Source: Bin55 sp964572845
GTDB lineage: Bacteria > Pseudomonadota > Gammaproteobacteria > Pseudomonadales > Azotimanducaceae
Direction of reading: 5' to 3'
Length of the DNA: 64,000 nucleotides
Assembly (NCBI GenBank): GCA_964572845.1
Contig: CAZNFX010000001.1
Coordinates: forward strand, 380,017 to 444,016
In this document: positions 8,964-17,982 of the stretch, one piece after another
How the letters are laid out: every line of letters starts with the position of its first letter
Position numbering within the stretch: position 1 is the stretch's first letter
Made by a program: the position numbers and the translations under genes
The notes under the pieces: model-generated
Databases searched by the model: none
The model's input: only the letters and a program-made list of their open reading frames with translations
What the model was told of the DNA's origin: nothing

Positions 8964-9956
8964 CTAGACGTTCCAATTACTCCACATATTCGAGGTCGTT
9001 GCGCGAACGTCCTCACGAAAGTTTCGAGTATCGACCCAATATTGATACATCGGACCTGGACCAAACTCCAAGTCGTCGTAGTAGGATAGTCCTGCCCGTT
9101 GATAGTCGCAAGGAATCAAGACTCGAACAATTGGATTCCCTTCCTCGGCTGAGCAGTTCACTCCAGCAGAATGAAGCAGTCTTGGGTGCCAAAAAACGAC
9201 ATCCCCAGCTTCGCCCGAAAACTCCACGGGCGTTGTGTCCGTTAGGACTTCGTCCCTAACCTTGGGGAATTTGCCAGTGTTGGAGCCGGTTATCGTGCTA
9301 CCGTGAACTCTGTCCCAGCAACTATGCAATCGAACATGTGAACCTGGCCAGACAGCGAAGCCTCCGCAGTGGGGTCGTATGTCATCCGCCAATACCATTG
9401 CCGACAACTGGGATGCCATGTAGTCGCCATGCGGGCCAAGTGTCCAGCGCTCTCCAGGTTGTTTTGGAAATACGGCATACACGCCCCTAACCCTTCTCAC
9501 TCGCTCGACGGATGAACCTAGAAGTTCCTTCGCGACGTCGGTCACAGCCTGGCAATTGGCGACTCGGTCTACAAGAAACGATTGAGTACCCAGTCCGCTT
9601 GCGCCACGCGAGCGCATCTTCCAGTTTCCTTTGAACAACCTTCCGACTCGGGCAACGTCTTCCTCTAACCACTTCTCGTGAGGGGAGTCAATCCACGTTG
9701 AAGGATCATCACGATCAAGTATCTCTCGCGGCACGTTATCCCAAAGCAGGTCGACAGCACATCGAAGCGCTGGCAGGTCTTTGACGAGCCCGCGTTTTAC
9801 AAGGAATCCTTGTTCCACGAAGTGAGCGACATCGTCTCTAGTAACACTCCCATTTCCCTCAAATTCGGGAGGATCTTTATAGATTCGAGGCTCTTTGACC
9901 TTTACATGATCACCAATGGGCTGCCCAGAAGCATGTCCTTGGTTGTACTCCTGCAT
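8964..9956 (-). CDS. phytanoyl-CoA dioxygenase (PhyH) family protein
   Basis: A 330-residue protein with the Fe(II)/2-oxoglutarate facial triad of the PhyH family: HGD in LGPHGDYMASQ supplies the first His and Asp, and FWHPRLLHSAGVN the distal His, followed by the Arg-containing strand IVRVLIP expected to hold 2-oxoglutarate. The N-terminal DDVAHFVEQGFLVKRGLV is also typical. It probably hydroxylates a small organic substrate; which one is not visible. It shares little sequence with the second PhyH-type protein at 17983-19203. A MerR-like/TPR gene lies upstream on the same strand. Confidence 0.85.
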   Translation of the reverse strand: MQEYNQGHASGQPIGDHVKVKEPRIYKDPPEFEGNGSVTRDDVAHFVEQGFLVKRGLVKDLPALRCAVDLLWDNVPREILDRDDPSTWIDSPHEKWLEEDVARVGRLFKGNWKMRSRGASGLGTQSFLVDRVANCQAVTDVAKELLGSSVERVRRVRGVYAVFPKQPGERWTLGPHGDYMASQLSAMVLADDIRPHCGGFAVWPGSHVRLHSCWDRVHGSTITGSNTGKFPKVRDEVLTDTTPVEFSGEAGDVVFWHPRLLHSAGVNCSAEEGNPIVRVLIPCDYQRAGLSYYDDLEFGPGPMYQYWVDTRNFREDVRATTSNMWSNWNV

Positions 9957-10114
9957 TCGAACTCCAACTGAAGGTCACCCCACCATTATGCTTGCTGTCG
10001 TTGCTAGCATTAGGCAGACGAGTTTGGACGCTTACACTGCCACTCTCCCAACAAATGCAGTCGCATCAGATTTTGATTCGCGCGTTTGTAAGTACTCGCT
10101 GCCCGGACCGACGT

Positions 10115-11020
10115 CTAATAGTCGCCGCTAAATCGATCGTCCAGCTCCTTCGATCGCTTGAAGTGTCTGCGCGCCGAAACCTCGTCGCCCAGCAGTTCAT
10201 AAATGCGGGACAAATTGTTGTGCGCAGGCGCCATGTTCGGTGCTTGGCGGTAATACTTGATGGCGAGTTCAAACTCGTCGAGAGTATCGAAAATCGTTCC
10301 AAGGTTGTAGCTTGCCAGTTCGCTGTCGGGAACCACTTGAAGAGCTTTCTCATAGAGGCGCTTGGCGTCAGGCAACTTGTCGTTCAACTGCAGCAGTCGT
10401 CCTAAGTTTAGGTAGGCGTTGACATTGGCCTCATCAAGTCGAATGGCTTGTCGGTAGGCATTGCACGCTCGCTCGGAGTCATCAATAGACTCCAGGTCAA
10501 CGCCGATCTGGTACCAATCTTCGCTGTTGAGCCCACCTTGTTCTATACGTCGTTCTAGGTCCTGAACAAGGAGGTTGGATTCGTCAACTTTTTGGACGAT
10601 TTCCTGAATGTTCGCGGCAGTTGAGTCGACATTGCCTTCAAAGTCCAGCAAAGTTTGACCGCTCTCTGGATTCCAAAGTGCATTTCGTTCTTGAACGACG
10701 ACCTCCGAACCGCTAGTTTGAAGATTCATTGCGGACAAGGGTTGCATCGAGCCCATGGATTTCAGAGCCGAAATGTTCTTGAGTATCTTTCTCATAGAGA
10801 TGGAACGCCGCGACAATTCCTTGATTCTCCGGAGAATAACTAAGTCCTGAAACGAGAATTCGTAGCGGTTTCGCAATCCACGGCCCGGATTCACTAGCCC
10901 TTTGCTTACGATGTTTAGTATCTGCCCTTCGGTAAGCGAAGTGAGCTTAGACGCAACACTTAGCGTGGTCACTTCCTGATTGATTTTCTCAAAAGATGCT
11001 GTGTCACGATTGCTTTCCAT
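10115..11020 (-). CDS. MerR-type helix-turn-helix / TPR fusion protein
   Basis: About 301 residues from ATG 11020 (an in-frame GTG lies at 11032). The N-terminal ~80 residues (LTEGQILNIVSKGLVNP, RYEFSFQDLVILRRIKEL) look like a MerR-family winged HTH. The C-terminal half carries at least three TPR units, seen as ACNAYRQAIRLDEANVNAYLNLG, AKRLYEKALQVVP and AIKYYRQAPNMAPAHNNLS (broken up here by family consensus). It resembles a DNA-binding regulator whose effector or partner domain is a TPR array rather than a ligand pocket. It is expressed toward the PhyH gene downstream. The target is unknown. Confidence 0.75.
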   Translation of the reverse strand: MESNRDTASFEKINQEVTTLSVASKLTSLTEGQILNIVSKGLVNPGRGLRNRYEFSFQDLVILRRIKELSRRSISMRKILKNISALKSMGSMQPLSAMNLQTSGSEVVVQERNALWNPESGQTLLDFEGNVDSTAANIQEIVQKVDESNLLVQDLERRIEQGGLNSEDWYQIGVDLESIDDSERACNAYRQAIRLDEANVNAYLNLGRLLQLNDKLPDAKRLYEKALQVVPDSELASYNLGTIFDTLDEFELAIKYYRQAPNMAPAHNNLSRIYELLGDEVSARRHFKRSKELDDRFSGDY

Positions 11021-11189
11021 CCTAGATCCCACTATCGCTTGACTGCAAGTTGCTCACTTAGCGACTCGACGCTACTGCCTCTATACGCCCTACTTGAACC
11101 ACATTCCTGTACTTATGTTCAAGCTATTGCGCTACTAACAAATTATACAGGCGTCTATTAGATTATGTACTTTATTTAGGTACACTTCC

Positions 11190-11822
11190 TCACTCCACTC
11201 GGCCGGAATAGATTCCACGAGTCAGCTGTTCAAGTTGAACATCGTTCACAGGTTCGAATCCTGGAATTCTGCATGGCGGTCCCCACTCCGTCCCCATGCT
11301 TGCACGAATTGTGTCGTTGGCGCACATGCGAAGCGTACCACTGCGGCGCGTATCAAAACTAAGAAGCGCTCCCTTCGTCAATCCAATGCACTTCCTCGAG
11401 AGTTGAATTAGGTACTTTTCCTTGTCATTTCGCATCTGAACCACGACAAAGCGTTGGCTGAGAATGTCGTAGTCTTCGACATCTCGCCGATCAATGCACC
11501 GGTTTGTTAGTTTGTAGTCCGCATCGGTGGACTCGTAGTCCAATATGTCCTGTAGACTTTCAAGGACCTTGTTGTCTGACCGTTTCTCGTCGGACTCAAC
11601 GAAGGACTCTCCGTCATCGGATTCGCTTTGCGTTTGTGAATCTTGGGTTGGGCTATCGATGTTGCCCGACTCCGATTCGACTTCCGGTTCGTCGCCTAAT
11701 GCAACGCCTACCCATAGCATGAAACCGACAGACAGGAGTTGCCAAACCCAACGACTGCTGCAAACCAGCTTAGGACCGTAGCCGTGACGGAGTTTGCAAA
11801 TTTTGTGACAAAGAGACTTCAC
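11190..11822 (-). CDS. secreted DUF6491-like protein
   Basis: A 210-residue protein starting with GTG. A hydrophobic segment (about residues 27-43, ending VGVALGDEP) gives a signal peptide. An acidic Ser/Glu/Asp-rich linker (about 45-85) leads to a C-terminal domain with CIDRRDVEDYDILSQRFVVVQ, LSRKCIGL, LRMCANDTI and a final PPCRIPGFEPV, the cysteine-bearing pattern of DUF6491 envelope proteins seen mostly in Gammaproteobacteria. It probably sits in the periplasm. The role is unknown. About 160 A/T-rich bases separate it from the MerR-TPR gene downstream. Confidence 0.7.
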   Translation of the reverse strand: MKSLCHKICKLRHGYGPKLVCSSRWVWQLLSVGFMLWVGVALGDEPEVESESGNIDSPTQDSQTQSESDDGESFVESDEKRSDNKVLESLQDILDYESTDADYKLTNRCIDRRDVEDYDILSQRFVVVQMRNDKEKYLIQLSRKCIGLTKGALLSFDTRRSGTLRMCANDTIRASMGTEWGPPCRIPGFEPVNDVQLEQLTRGIYSGRVE

Positions 11823-11973
11823 GCAAAAAGAGCTGCTGACTTTCTGATTGTTAGTTCAATATAGCGAATAGTATTCCACCAACAGCCGCAGCGTAATAGT
11901 TTCTGAATTGCACACATTCCAACTACGAAACTCTCAAGCAAAATCGACATTGGTATTTTGGAATCACCAACAT

Positions 11974-13161
11974 TCACACGGTGACGGTATCTTGCTTGAC
12001 AAGCTGTTCAATTTCACACTGCTCGTAACCCAGTTCCAGCATGATCTCAATGGTGTGTTCGCCAAGATGGGGAGCATGCCGTCTATTTTCCGCAGGACTT
12101 TGCTCAAATCTCGCTGCGTTTCGGGCTTGCCGAATCCTGCCCGCTTGTTGGTGATCTAGTTCAACGACAATCTGTGACGCTCTCACCTGTGGATGGTCGA
12201 TCATTTCCCGCCGTGTGAGCACCGGCGCACAAGGTACGCCCGCAGATTCCAGAATGCACATCCACTCCTCGGCAGTCTTTGTGTAGAGTACGCTCTGCGT
12301 CAAGGCAAGCCGGTCATCAGCGAACCGGTCTCTACCTGCAGGTGTCTTGAATCTATCGTCTTCCAGCCACTCTGGACGCTCCACAGCCATGCAGAGCTTT
12401 TGCCATTGGTCATTCGTCATGACTGAAATGCTGATGAAGCCAGCCTTGGTTTCGTAAATGAGATCGATAAAGGTTGCAGCTCGCTGAACATCCGTTTCTC
12501 TTCCTATAAACGTTTGACTTCCCATATCGGACGACCACATGAATGCCACCACCGAATCCAGCATGGAGAGTCGCACGTGCTGACCTTCGCCCGTTCGTTC
12601 GCGATGAAACAGAGCAGCTGAGACTGCCTGAGAAGCGGTTATTCCGGTTAGCTTGTCCGGCAATATCGTTCGAATGAGGCGCGGTCGAATATCGTCGGCC
12701 CCAGCCTGCACGGTGGCTAGTCCTGATAGTGCTTGCACAATTGGGTCGTAAACAGGTTTGCTAGCGTAAGGTCCCTTTTCTCCCCAACCGGAAATTGACA
12801 CATAAATGATGCTTGGATTAACTTCACGCAGCACGGGTTCGTCAATTCCAAGACGCTCCATGACTCCAGGTCGATAGTTTTGTACAAAGACATCTGCGGA
12901 CTTCACTAGGCGGAGAAGGAGATCGCGACCTTCTGCATGCTTCACGTCGATGGATATCGAACGCTTGTTGCGGTTGTTGTTGAGAAATGTCGCAGACAAC
13001 TGGCGAACACCATACCCTGCACGTCGTGCATGATCGCTGGTTGCAGGTGCTTCAACTTTAATCACGTCTGCGCCCTGGTCCGCAAGAATCATCGTCCCAT
13101 AGGGTCCCGAAATCATCGTTGTGAAGTCGACAACACGTACACCATTAAGAGGTCCCGCCAT
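11974..13161 (-). CDS. CaiB/BaiF family (family III) CoA-transferase
   Basis: A 395-residue protein of standard family III length. The N-terminal LNGVRVVDFTTMISGPYGTMILADQGADVIKVE is the canonical opening (residues 5-37); RSISIDVKHAEGRDLLLRLVKSADVFVQNYRPGVMERLG is the conserved central segment; LSMLDSVVAF carries the expected catalytic Asp. It would move CoA between carboxylic acids. The ATG at 13161 has a GGAG Shine-Dalgarno with a 5-nt spacer. It is divergent from the epoxide-hydrolase-like gene at 13285 with a 123-bp shared upstream region. The substrate is unknown. Confidence 0.93.
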   Translation of the reverse strand: MAGPLNGVRVVDFTTMISGPYGTMILADQGADVIKVEAPATSDHARRAGYGVRQLSATFLNNNRNKRSISIDVKHAEGRDLLLRLVKSADVFVQNYRPGVMERLGIDEPVLREVNPSIIYVSISGWGEKGPYASKPVYDPIVQALSGLATVQAGADDIRPRLIRTILPDKLTGITASQAVSAALFHRERTGEGQHVRLSMLDSVVAFMWSSDMGSQTFIGRETDVQRAATFIDLIYETKAGFISISVMTNDQWQKLCMAVERPEWLEDDRFKTPAGRDRFADDRLALTQSVLYTKTAEEWMCILESAGVPCAPVLTRREMIDHPQVRASQIVVELDHQQAGRIRQARNAARFEQSPAENRRHAPHLGEHTIEIMLELGYEQCEIEQLVKQDTVTV

Positions 13162-13284
13162 AGGTTCTCCGTATTTCCGTCCCGTTCAAGCCCGTAAGGT
13201 TGGGACAAACCTACCTCACGGAACGGGCAATCGTAACACTGCTATCCTAATCGCCAATCTAGAGCAATTCCCATCTCAATCTTC

Positions 13285-14253
13285 ATGGCAATCGAACACC
13301 GCACCATACAAAGCAATGGAATAAATATGAGGATCGCAGAGCTAGGCGAAGGACCCCTCGTAGTGCTTTGCCACGGCTTCCCAGAGTCTTGGTATTCGTG
13401 GCGGCATCAAATCAAAGCTCTTGCCGAAGCCGGCTACCATGCGGTTGCCCCAGATCAGCGAGGCTATGGCAAATCCGACAAGCCATCCATGATCAGTGCT
13501 TATTCGATCATGCACCTTGTCGGAGACATAGTTGGAATTGTTCACGCGCTCAATGAAGATCAGGCTATAGTTGTAGGACACGACTGGGGTGCGCCGGTCG
13601 CTTGGAACTGCGCAATGATGCGTCAGGACATGTTTCGTGCAGTAGTGGCATTGTCGGTTCCATGGGGACCTCGATCGGGATATCCACCCATGCAAGGAAT
13701 GAAACAATACTTTGGCGACAGATTTTTCTATCAACTCTACTTCCAGACCCCCGGGGTTGCGGAGCACGAACTTCAACACGACGTTGGAGTGACCGTTAGA
13801 AAGATGCTGTTTGGAGCATCGGGAAGTGTCAACAGACGATCCATGTTGGCTAGCGTTTCGGAAGCCCCACACAAGCGCTCCTACATGTTGGAGAACATTC
13901 CTGATCCGCAAGAAGACTTGCCTGACTGGCTGACGCAAGAGGACGTCGACTATTTTGTCGGGGAATTTGAAGATGCGGGATTTAGAGGAGGATTGAATTG
14001 GTATCGAAACATCGATCACAATTGGGTGTTGACTGCGCCATATCAAGACATGAAGATCATGCAGCCTGCACTGTTCATTACTGGCGAGTTCGACGTTGTC
14101 CCCTTTGACGACTTTGCCGGCGAACGGATGCGAGCACTTGTACCTAATCTTCGTGAGCCCATAGTTCTTCCTGGAATTGGTCATTGGACACAGCAGGAAG
14201 CGCCCAACGAAGTAAACAAGTCTCTCATCGACTTCGTGAATTCACTTGATTGA
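13285..14253 (+). CDS. epoxide-hydrolase-like alpha/beta hydrolase
   Basis: A 322-residue protein with the soluble epoxide hydrolase layout: oxyanion motif HGFP (residues 30-33), nucleophile Asp100 in VGHDWGAP, a cap region in the middle, and His300 in PGIGHWTQ. An Asp nucleophile rather than Ser points to epoxide or haloalkane hydrolysis, and HGFPESWYSWR is typical of epoxide hydrolases. It is cytoplasmic, with no signal peptide. It converges with the FmdB zinc-ribbon gene and is divergent from a CoA-transferase. Confidence 0.9.
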   Translation: MAIEHRTIQSNGINMRIAELGEGPLVVLCHGFPESWYSWRHQIKALAEAGYHAVAPDQRGYGKSDKPSMISAYSIMHLVGDIVGIVHALNEDQAIVVGHDWGAPVAWNCAMMRQDMFRAVVALSVPWGPRSGYPPMQGMKQYFGDRFFYQLYFQTPGVAEHELQHDVGVTVRKMLFGASGSVNRRSMLASVSEAPHKRSYMLENIPDPQEDLPDWLTQEDVDYFVGEFEDAGFRGGLNWYRNIDHNWVLTAPYQDMKIMQPALFITGEFDVVPFDDFAGERMRALVPNLREPIVLPGIGHWTQQEAPNEVNKSLIDFVNSLD

Positions 14254-14266
14254 GTACGGAATCGCC

Positions 14267-14290
14267 GCCGCTTGTTCCTTGTGAAGCGGC
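14267..14290. terminator. hairpin between convergent hydrolase and FmdB genes
   Basis: GCCGCTT (14267-14273) and AAGCGGC (14284-14290) form a perfect 7-bp stem with a 10-nt loop, 14 nt after the hydrolase stop. No T-run follows on either strand, so it is terminator-like rather than a textbook intrinsic terminator. Confidence 0.4.
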
Positions 14291-14313
14291 AAGATTCCAA
14301 CCTCCAGTTCAAC

Positions 14314-14601
14314 TCAATCCTCTGTCGCACCTAATGCGGGGTCGCGCATTTTTCTCAACAATCGATCAGGATCGGCCAACGGGTTCTTTGCCATGGTTCG
14401 GTCAACCATCTTGTCATATTTGGGATCGAGTCGTTCGATCTTCGACTTGCTCGACAATACAACGTTCGGGCGGGAGACTATCCCTCTAGTGTTTGTGGAT
14501 CCACAATGTTGACAGCAGATTGAGGGTGGTTTGTCCCTAACAGCCGACGAAGTCTCGCTGATTTCGTGGCAGTCAAGGCACCGATACTCATACGAGGGCA
14601 T
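14314..14601 (-). CDS. FmdB-family zinc-ribbon protein
   Basis: A 95-residue protein that begins MPSYEYRCLDCHEI, the standard FmdB opening, with a second CxxC pair in CCQHCGS to complete a four-cysteine zinc ribbon. The Lys/Arg/Asp-rich tail has no recognised domain. Such proteins are often called putative regulatory proteins, but their role is generally undefined. It is a single gene converging with the epoxide-hydrolase gene. Confidence 0.85.
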   Translation of the reverse strand: MPSYEYRCLDCHEISETSSAVRDKPPSICCQHCGSTNTRGIVSRPNVVLSSKSKIERLDPKYDKMVDRTMAKNPLADPDRLLRKMRDPALGATED

Positions 14602-14745
14602 TACAACTCTTTGTGCTGCACCAGAAACACCATGCAGATGACTAAGAGTGGGCTACAACATGCGGATGTAGGGTGTGCAATATCTATTCGTGCACTTAAG
14701 CGAGAAGCGTCGGTAGTTGCCAGTCGGGTCAACACACGCCTACGC

Positions 14746-15135
14746 CTAGCTACTGTATCTGGCGCACGCATCTACAAATGCCTGAATCGACTTGTGCAGA
14801 CGAAGGAATCGCAATCGATCCAATGGACTTGCAAACTCGAGTACGCATTGATCCAAGTTGAACGCAACTAATGGCGGCAATTTCCCAACCACCCTTCGTC
14901 GCAGATAGAAGCTCCACTGTTTCTCCGACATGCGAATTGTCACTCCTACTCCACGGAGCTCCGATGGATTCTCAACTGTCCGTATCTCTCCAATCTTGAA
15001 AGCATCGAATTCTACGACTCGATGTTCGTTATCGCTTGCGAAAGCAACGGTAATCTCCGCATTTCCAAGTTTGCGATAGCCAGCTTGGCGATTCAGACTG
15101 CGCTTTGCAGTTTGCATTCCGTCAAATGCGGTCAT
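14746..15135 (-). CDS. small SCP2-like protein, last gene of the diiron module
   Basis: A 129-residue protein with no signal peptide. A beta-rich core (AEITVAFASDNEHRVVEF, IRMSEKQWSFYLRRR) leads to a C-terminal helix PLDRLRFLRLHKSIQAFVDA. This suggests an SCP2/sterol-carrier-like fold, but the assignment is by general appearance, not a diagnostic motif. The start ATG overlaps the stop of the preceding gene (ATGA at 15132-15135), so it is translationally coupled to it. It may supply a lipophilic-ligand or acyl-CoA binding subunit. Confidence 0.6.
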   Translation of the reverse strand: MTAFDGMQTAKRSLNRQAGYRKLGNAEITVAFASDNEHRVVEFDAFKIGEIRTVENPSELRGVGVTIRMSEKQWSFYLRRRVVGKLPPLVAFNLDQCVLEFASPLDRLRFLRLHKSIQAFVDACARYSS

Positions 15136-15590
15136 CGTGGTGTCGGCTCTTCAAAAGCAGTCTTGATTCGGTGCGAGGCGTCGAAGAAGAACTGCATAGT
15201 CTGGTTGTAGCGGACGAACAAGTCCTGTCTATACTGGTCTTCGTGCTTGGAATGTGCGATGCCTTCCTCGATGCCCAAGTCGAGGGTGTTCAATGTGAAT
15301 TCTCCAACAGCATGCCCGTTATCACTAATGTTTGCCAGCATGGACCTCCATAGATCGTATGGCATGTCCAAGTAGAAGTCGGCGTTCGCAAGATCCGATT
15401 CAGTCGCTTTGTCTACCGAAGTGCAACCGAATCCTTCAAATTCCAAAATGTAGACTGCGCCGTTGACCTTAAGACCCACTATGCAGTCGCACCTTCCGCT
15501 GCCTGCACCCCTATAGCTGTCCGTGGAATTGAAGACTTCGCGAACAGCCTTTAGCCATTCAATCGACGGGAATCTTAGTGTCGAGACCAT
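15132..15590 (-). CDS. SCP2-like protein, third gene of the diiron module
   Basis: About 152 residues from the ATG at 15590, two nt after the upstream stop, with AGGGA directly before it. A longer in-frame start at 15653 would overlap the upstream gene by 62 nt. The opening FPSIEWLKAVREVFNS and the later GAVYILEFEGFGC and MPYDLWRSMLANISD resemble SCP2-type sterol-transfer domains. The gene is sandwiched between the ligand-less ferritin-like gene and another small protein, with start/stop overlap on one side. A lipid or acyl-CoA binding role is inference. Confidence 0.65.
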   Translation of the reverse strand: MVSTLRFPSIEWLKAVREVFNSTDSYRGAGSGRCDCIVGLKVNGAVYILEFEGFGCTSVDKATESDLANADFYLDMPYDLWRSMLANISDNGHAVGEFTLNTLDLGIEEGIAHSKHEDQYRQDLFVRYNQTMQFFFDASHRIKTAFEEPTPR

Positions 15591-15591
15591 G

Positions 15592-16662
15592 TCATCCCTG
15601 ATCTCTGGGTCGAAATGCTCGCGGCATAGTCGCTGCATCGGCGGGAAGGTCAAGCCAACGCCTCATCGCGATGTGTCGATCACGAAACTCTTCCATCAGA
15701 TCGAAGTAAATGGACATGCCTTCCTTGCGTGCTCCGGCGATTCCGCCTGCGAAAACAATGGCTAGAGCTTCACGCAGAACTGGATCACGTAGATCTCGGG
15801 CAAACATTCCCAACCCAATAGCGATCATTGTTCCAACACTGCCTTTTCGTTCCTCGTCGTGCGCCAAACTGAACTTGAGGTGTTCTAAGCCGTACGTCAG
15901 CAAACGCGCCACGTCTTGAATGACGTACGAGTAGATGACTCGTTCGGCATCGTTATAGGCGTGCTTGTACAGATACTCGCACATAGTGATAAGAAATAAC
16001 GTCCGAATCAGTGCAAGTCCAGCAACAGTCTCAGTCCAACCGCCCCGGCTCTCCAACAAGAAGCGATTCGCCTGCCCAGTGGGTTCCAAGCCCAGCCCTC
16101 CTCCATTGATTAGTGCGCGCTTGCGAAACGCCTCATAGCGACGAGCGGCATCTAGGCTCGCCGTGGCCAAAAACTGCTTCACTTCGTGGTAGCCATAGGA
16201 CATTCGGTGCTGCCAATTAGTCAGGACTTCAATGTCAACATTTGCATATTGCAAGATCTCTGTACACACTTGGCAAATCGCGACTTCCACATCGTTTGGA
16301 AGAGCTTGAATGGAAGCCCATGGAACATCCGTGGCAGGCGCCCACCGGCGCTGTATTGCTTCCTCATAGAGCTCGGCGGCACAATCTGCCCACAACTCCG
16401 TTTTTTCCGTGACCGAGTAGCCGATCGGCAACGCGCCCTTGACGGGTATCGCTCCACGAGGATTGCGTCCTTGGTCGCCCCAACGTTGCGGCACTTCACC
16501 GTAAATTCCAACGTTTGTCTTGTCGAGCGTCAGTCCCTTCTTGCCCGCAGTGACACGCGTACCCCATTGCCGCGACTGGTTCATCCAGTTGAACTTTGGT
16601 TCGGGAATGTCCATCGGACGAGGCTCGTCTGCGGACTTTGTCTTAGATTGACGATCTGCCAT
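15592..16662 (-). CDS. ferritin-like protein that has lost all predicted iron ligands
   Basis: A 356-residue paralogue of the upstream gene, with shared landmarks TDVPW, FRKRALINGGGL, YNDAE and a C-terminal helix bundle. Every residue that would bind iron in the paralogue is replaced: E132 to A140, E164 to A172, H167 to R175, E214 to T221, E244 to V251 and H247 to L254. The protein is full length and otherwise intact, so this looks like a structural or regulatory partner rather than a decayed gene, as PaaC is to PaaA or as metal-free subunits are in other diiron oxygenases. It lies 88 nt downstream of the active-looking paralogue on the same strand. Confidence 0.8.
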   Translation of the reverse strand: MADRQSKTKSADEPRPMDIPEPKFNWMNQSRQWGTRVTAGKKGLTLDKTNVGIYGEVPQRWGDQGRNPRGAIPVKGALPIGYSVTEKTELWADCAAELYEEAIQRRWAPATDVPWASIQALPNDVEVAICQVCTEILQYANVDIEVLTNWQHRMSYGYHEVKQFLATASLDAARRYEAFRKRALINGGGLGLEPTGQANRFLLESRGGWTETVAGLALIRTLFLITMCEYLYKHAYNDAERVIYSYVIQDVARLLTYGLEHLKFSLAHDEERKGSVGTMIAIGLGMFARDLRDPVLREALAIVFAGGIAGARKEGMSIYFDLMEEFRDRHIAMRRWLDLPADAATMPRAFRPRDQG

Positions 16663-16750
16663 GCTAGCTCAATCTAGTGATCTAAGTATCTGCTCTTGTG
16701 AATGCGCGCTGGTGACGAGGTGGAACAGTCCACAGCCAGAACTCTTGGAA

Positions 16751-17821
16751 CTACGCTGCCGCTTGCGCCATCAGTTCGTTCAGTCGTGACCGTCCGTTGT
16801 CGAATCTGTCACCAAATCCGGCCGAGATGACCCGCTTTCGGTATTCCTGCAACTGCCGTCGCCTTATGGCAACGAGCTTACGAAATCCTTCGTCAAACTT
16901 GTCGCAACCGCCACCTAGCAGAATGCATAGCGACTCCGAGGTCTGAGTTAGTCTTCCAGCAGGATTGGCGGCATCTGTGAGCATTCCGCCTTCGGCTTCG
17001 TCAAGGTACGAATGGATTTCTTCCCGTCGTGAAGGCTCGTTCTGCGACATGTATCTCAAGTGCATTACACCAAAGGCTACATGCCGAGCCTCATCTTGCG
17101 CACATAGCCGATATATTGTCTTTTCCGCGTCGTTGTAAGCCATCAGTTCGCCCATGCGAAAGATCGTCAATACCGCGCCTTCGCCCGAAATGTGCAATCG
17201 AGAAGACATCTCTGTGAAGTCTCGGGAAAGGTCGATCCCGCCAACAAAACCAGCGGTAGCACCCGTCGCGCGCATCAATCCTCCACCGTTAGCCAAGGCT
17301 CGTTTACGGAATACGTCCATGTGTCGTGACTCATCCATTACTTGGGCCAGCAATACCTGACGCGCTTCGAAGTAGTCTGGTGTAGTGCTCGAAATCCACC
17401 TTGCAGGCACATCGCCCGCAACGAACTCGACCTCAGTCAAGAAGGTTGCCATCTGGCATTGCGCCTGCTCCACATCGTCCGGCAGGGGCTTGATCGTGTC
17501 CCAAGGCACATCTGTGGCAGAACTCCACTGACGTTGCAGTGCTTCTTCGTAGAGAAATGAAGCGTTTTCGAGCCAAATGTCACTTTTCGTGCGCACGGTA
17601 TAGCCACCTAGACGCATGGAGTTGACTCGTGGTGTAGAGCCGCGCGGACGGCCTGTCAGATTGTTGCTTTCCTCAGGAACTTGGCCATAGTCGCCAATTT
17701 GAATGTCGGCAAGTGTGAACCCGTACTTGCCTGGTTCCGCATGAGTATCCCAAGATCCATGCTGGTCCATCCATCCCAGATCTAATTCGGATACGTTCCC
17801 CTTGGTCTCTGAACTTGCCAT
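16751..17821 (-). CDS. ferritin-like diiron protein (RNR-R2-like oxidase/oxygenase)
   Basis: A 356-residue protein with a four-helix diiron site of ribonucleotide-reductase-R2 spacing: E132 (helix 1, in TEVEFVAGD), E164 and H167 (DESRHMD), E214 (ISGEGAV), and E244 and H247 (QDEARHVAFG). It lacks the other features of class I RNR and there is no R1 gene nearby, so an oxidase or oxygenase is more likely. The first gene of a four-gene minus-strand module with a metal-less paralogue and two SCP2-like proteins. It is divergent from a PhyH-type dioxygenase with a 161-bp shared upstream region. The substrate is unknown. Confidence 0.82.
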   Translation of the reverse strand: MASSETKGNVSELDLGWMDQHGSWDTHAEPGKYGFTLADIQIGDYGQVPEESNNLTGRPRGSTPRVNSMRLGGYTVRTKSDIWLENASFLYEEALQRQWSSATDVPWDTIKPLPDDVEQAQCQMATFLTEVEFVAGDVPARWISSTTPDYFEARQVLLAQVMDESRHMDVFRKRALANGGGLMRATGATAGFVGGIDLSRDFTEMSSRLHISGEGAVLTIFRMGELMAYNDAEKTIYRLCAQDEARHVAFGVMHLRYMSQNEPSRREEIHSYLDEAEGGMLTDAANPAGRLTQTSESLCILLGGGCDKFDEGFRKLVAIRRRQLQEYRKRVISAGFGDRFDNGRSRLNELMAQAAA

Positions 17822-17982
17822 TTATGCACTAATACCGTGATATTGAACGACAACGCTATCAATGCTGGATTTTACCTTAGCGGAAGGTGGTACACGTTTA
17901 ACAATTGACCGTCAGTCTCTGACTGTAGTCTGCGTTTTCCAATAGGTATTATCGTGTCAACCTTGCTGGCAAATTGAACTCG

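Noticed and set aside
15591..15653. Longer start for the SCP2-like gene
   Set aside because: It would overlap the preceding gene by 62 nt, while ATG 15590 has a ribosome-binding site and matches the expected domain start.
16751..17821. Class I ribonucleotide reductase small subunit
   Set aside because: The diiron spacing is R2-like, but there is no R1 gene nearby and the rest of the protein lacks R2 signatures.
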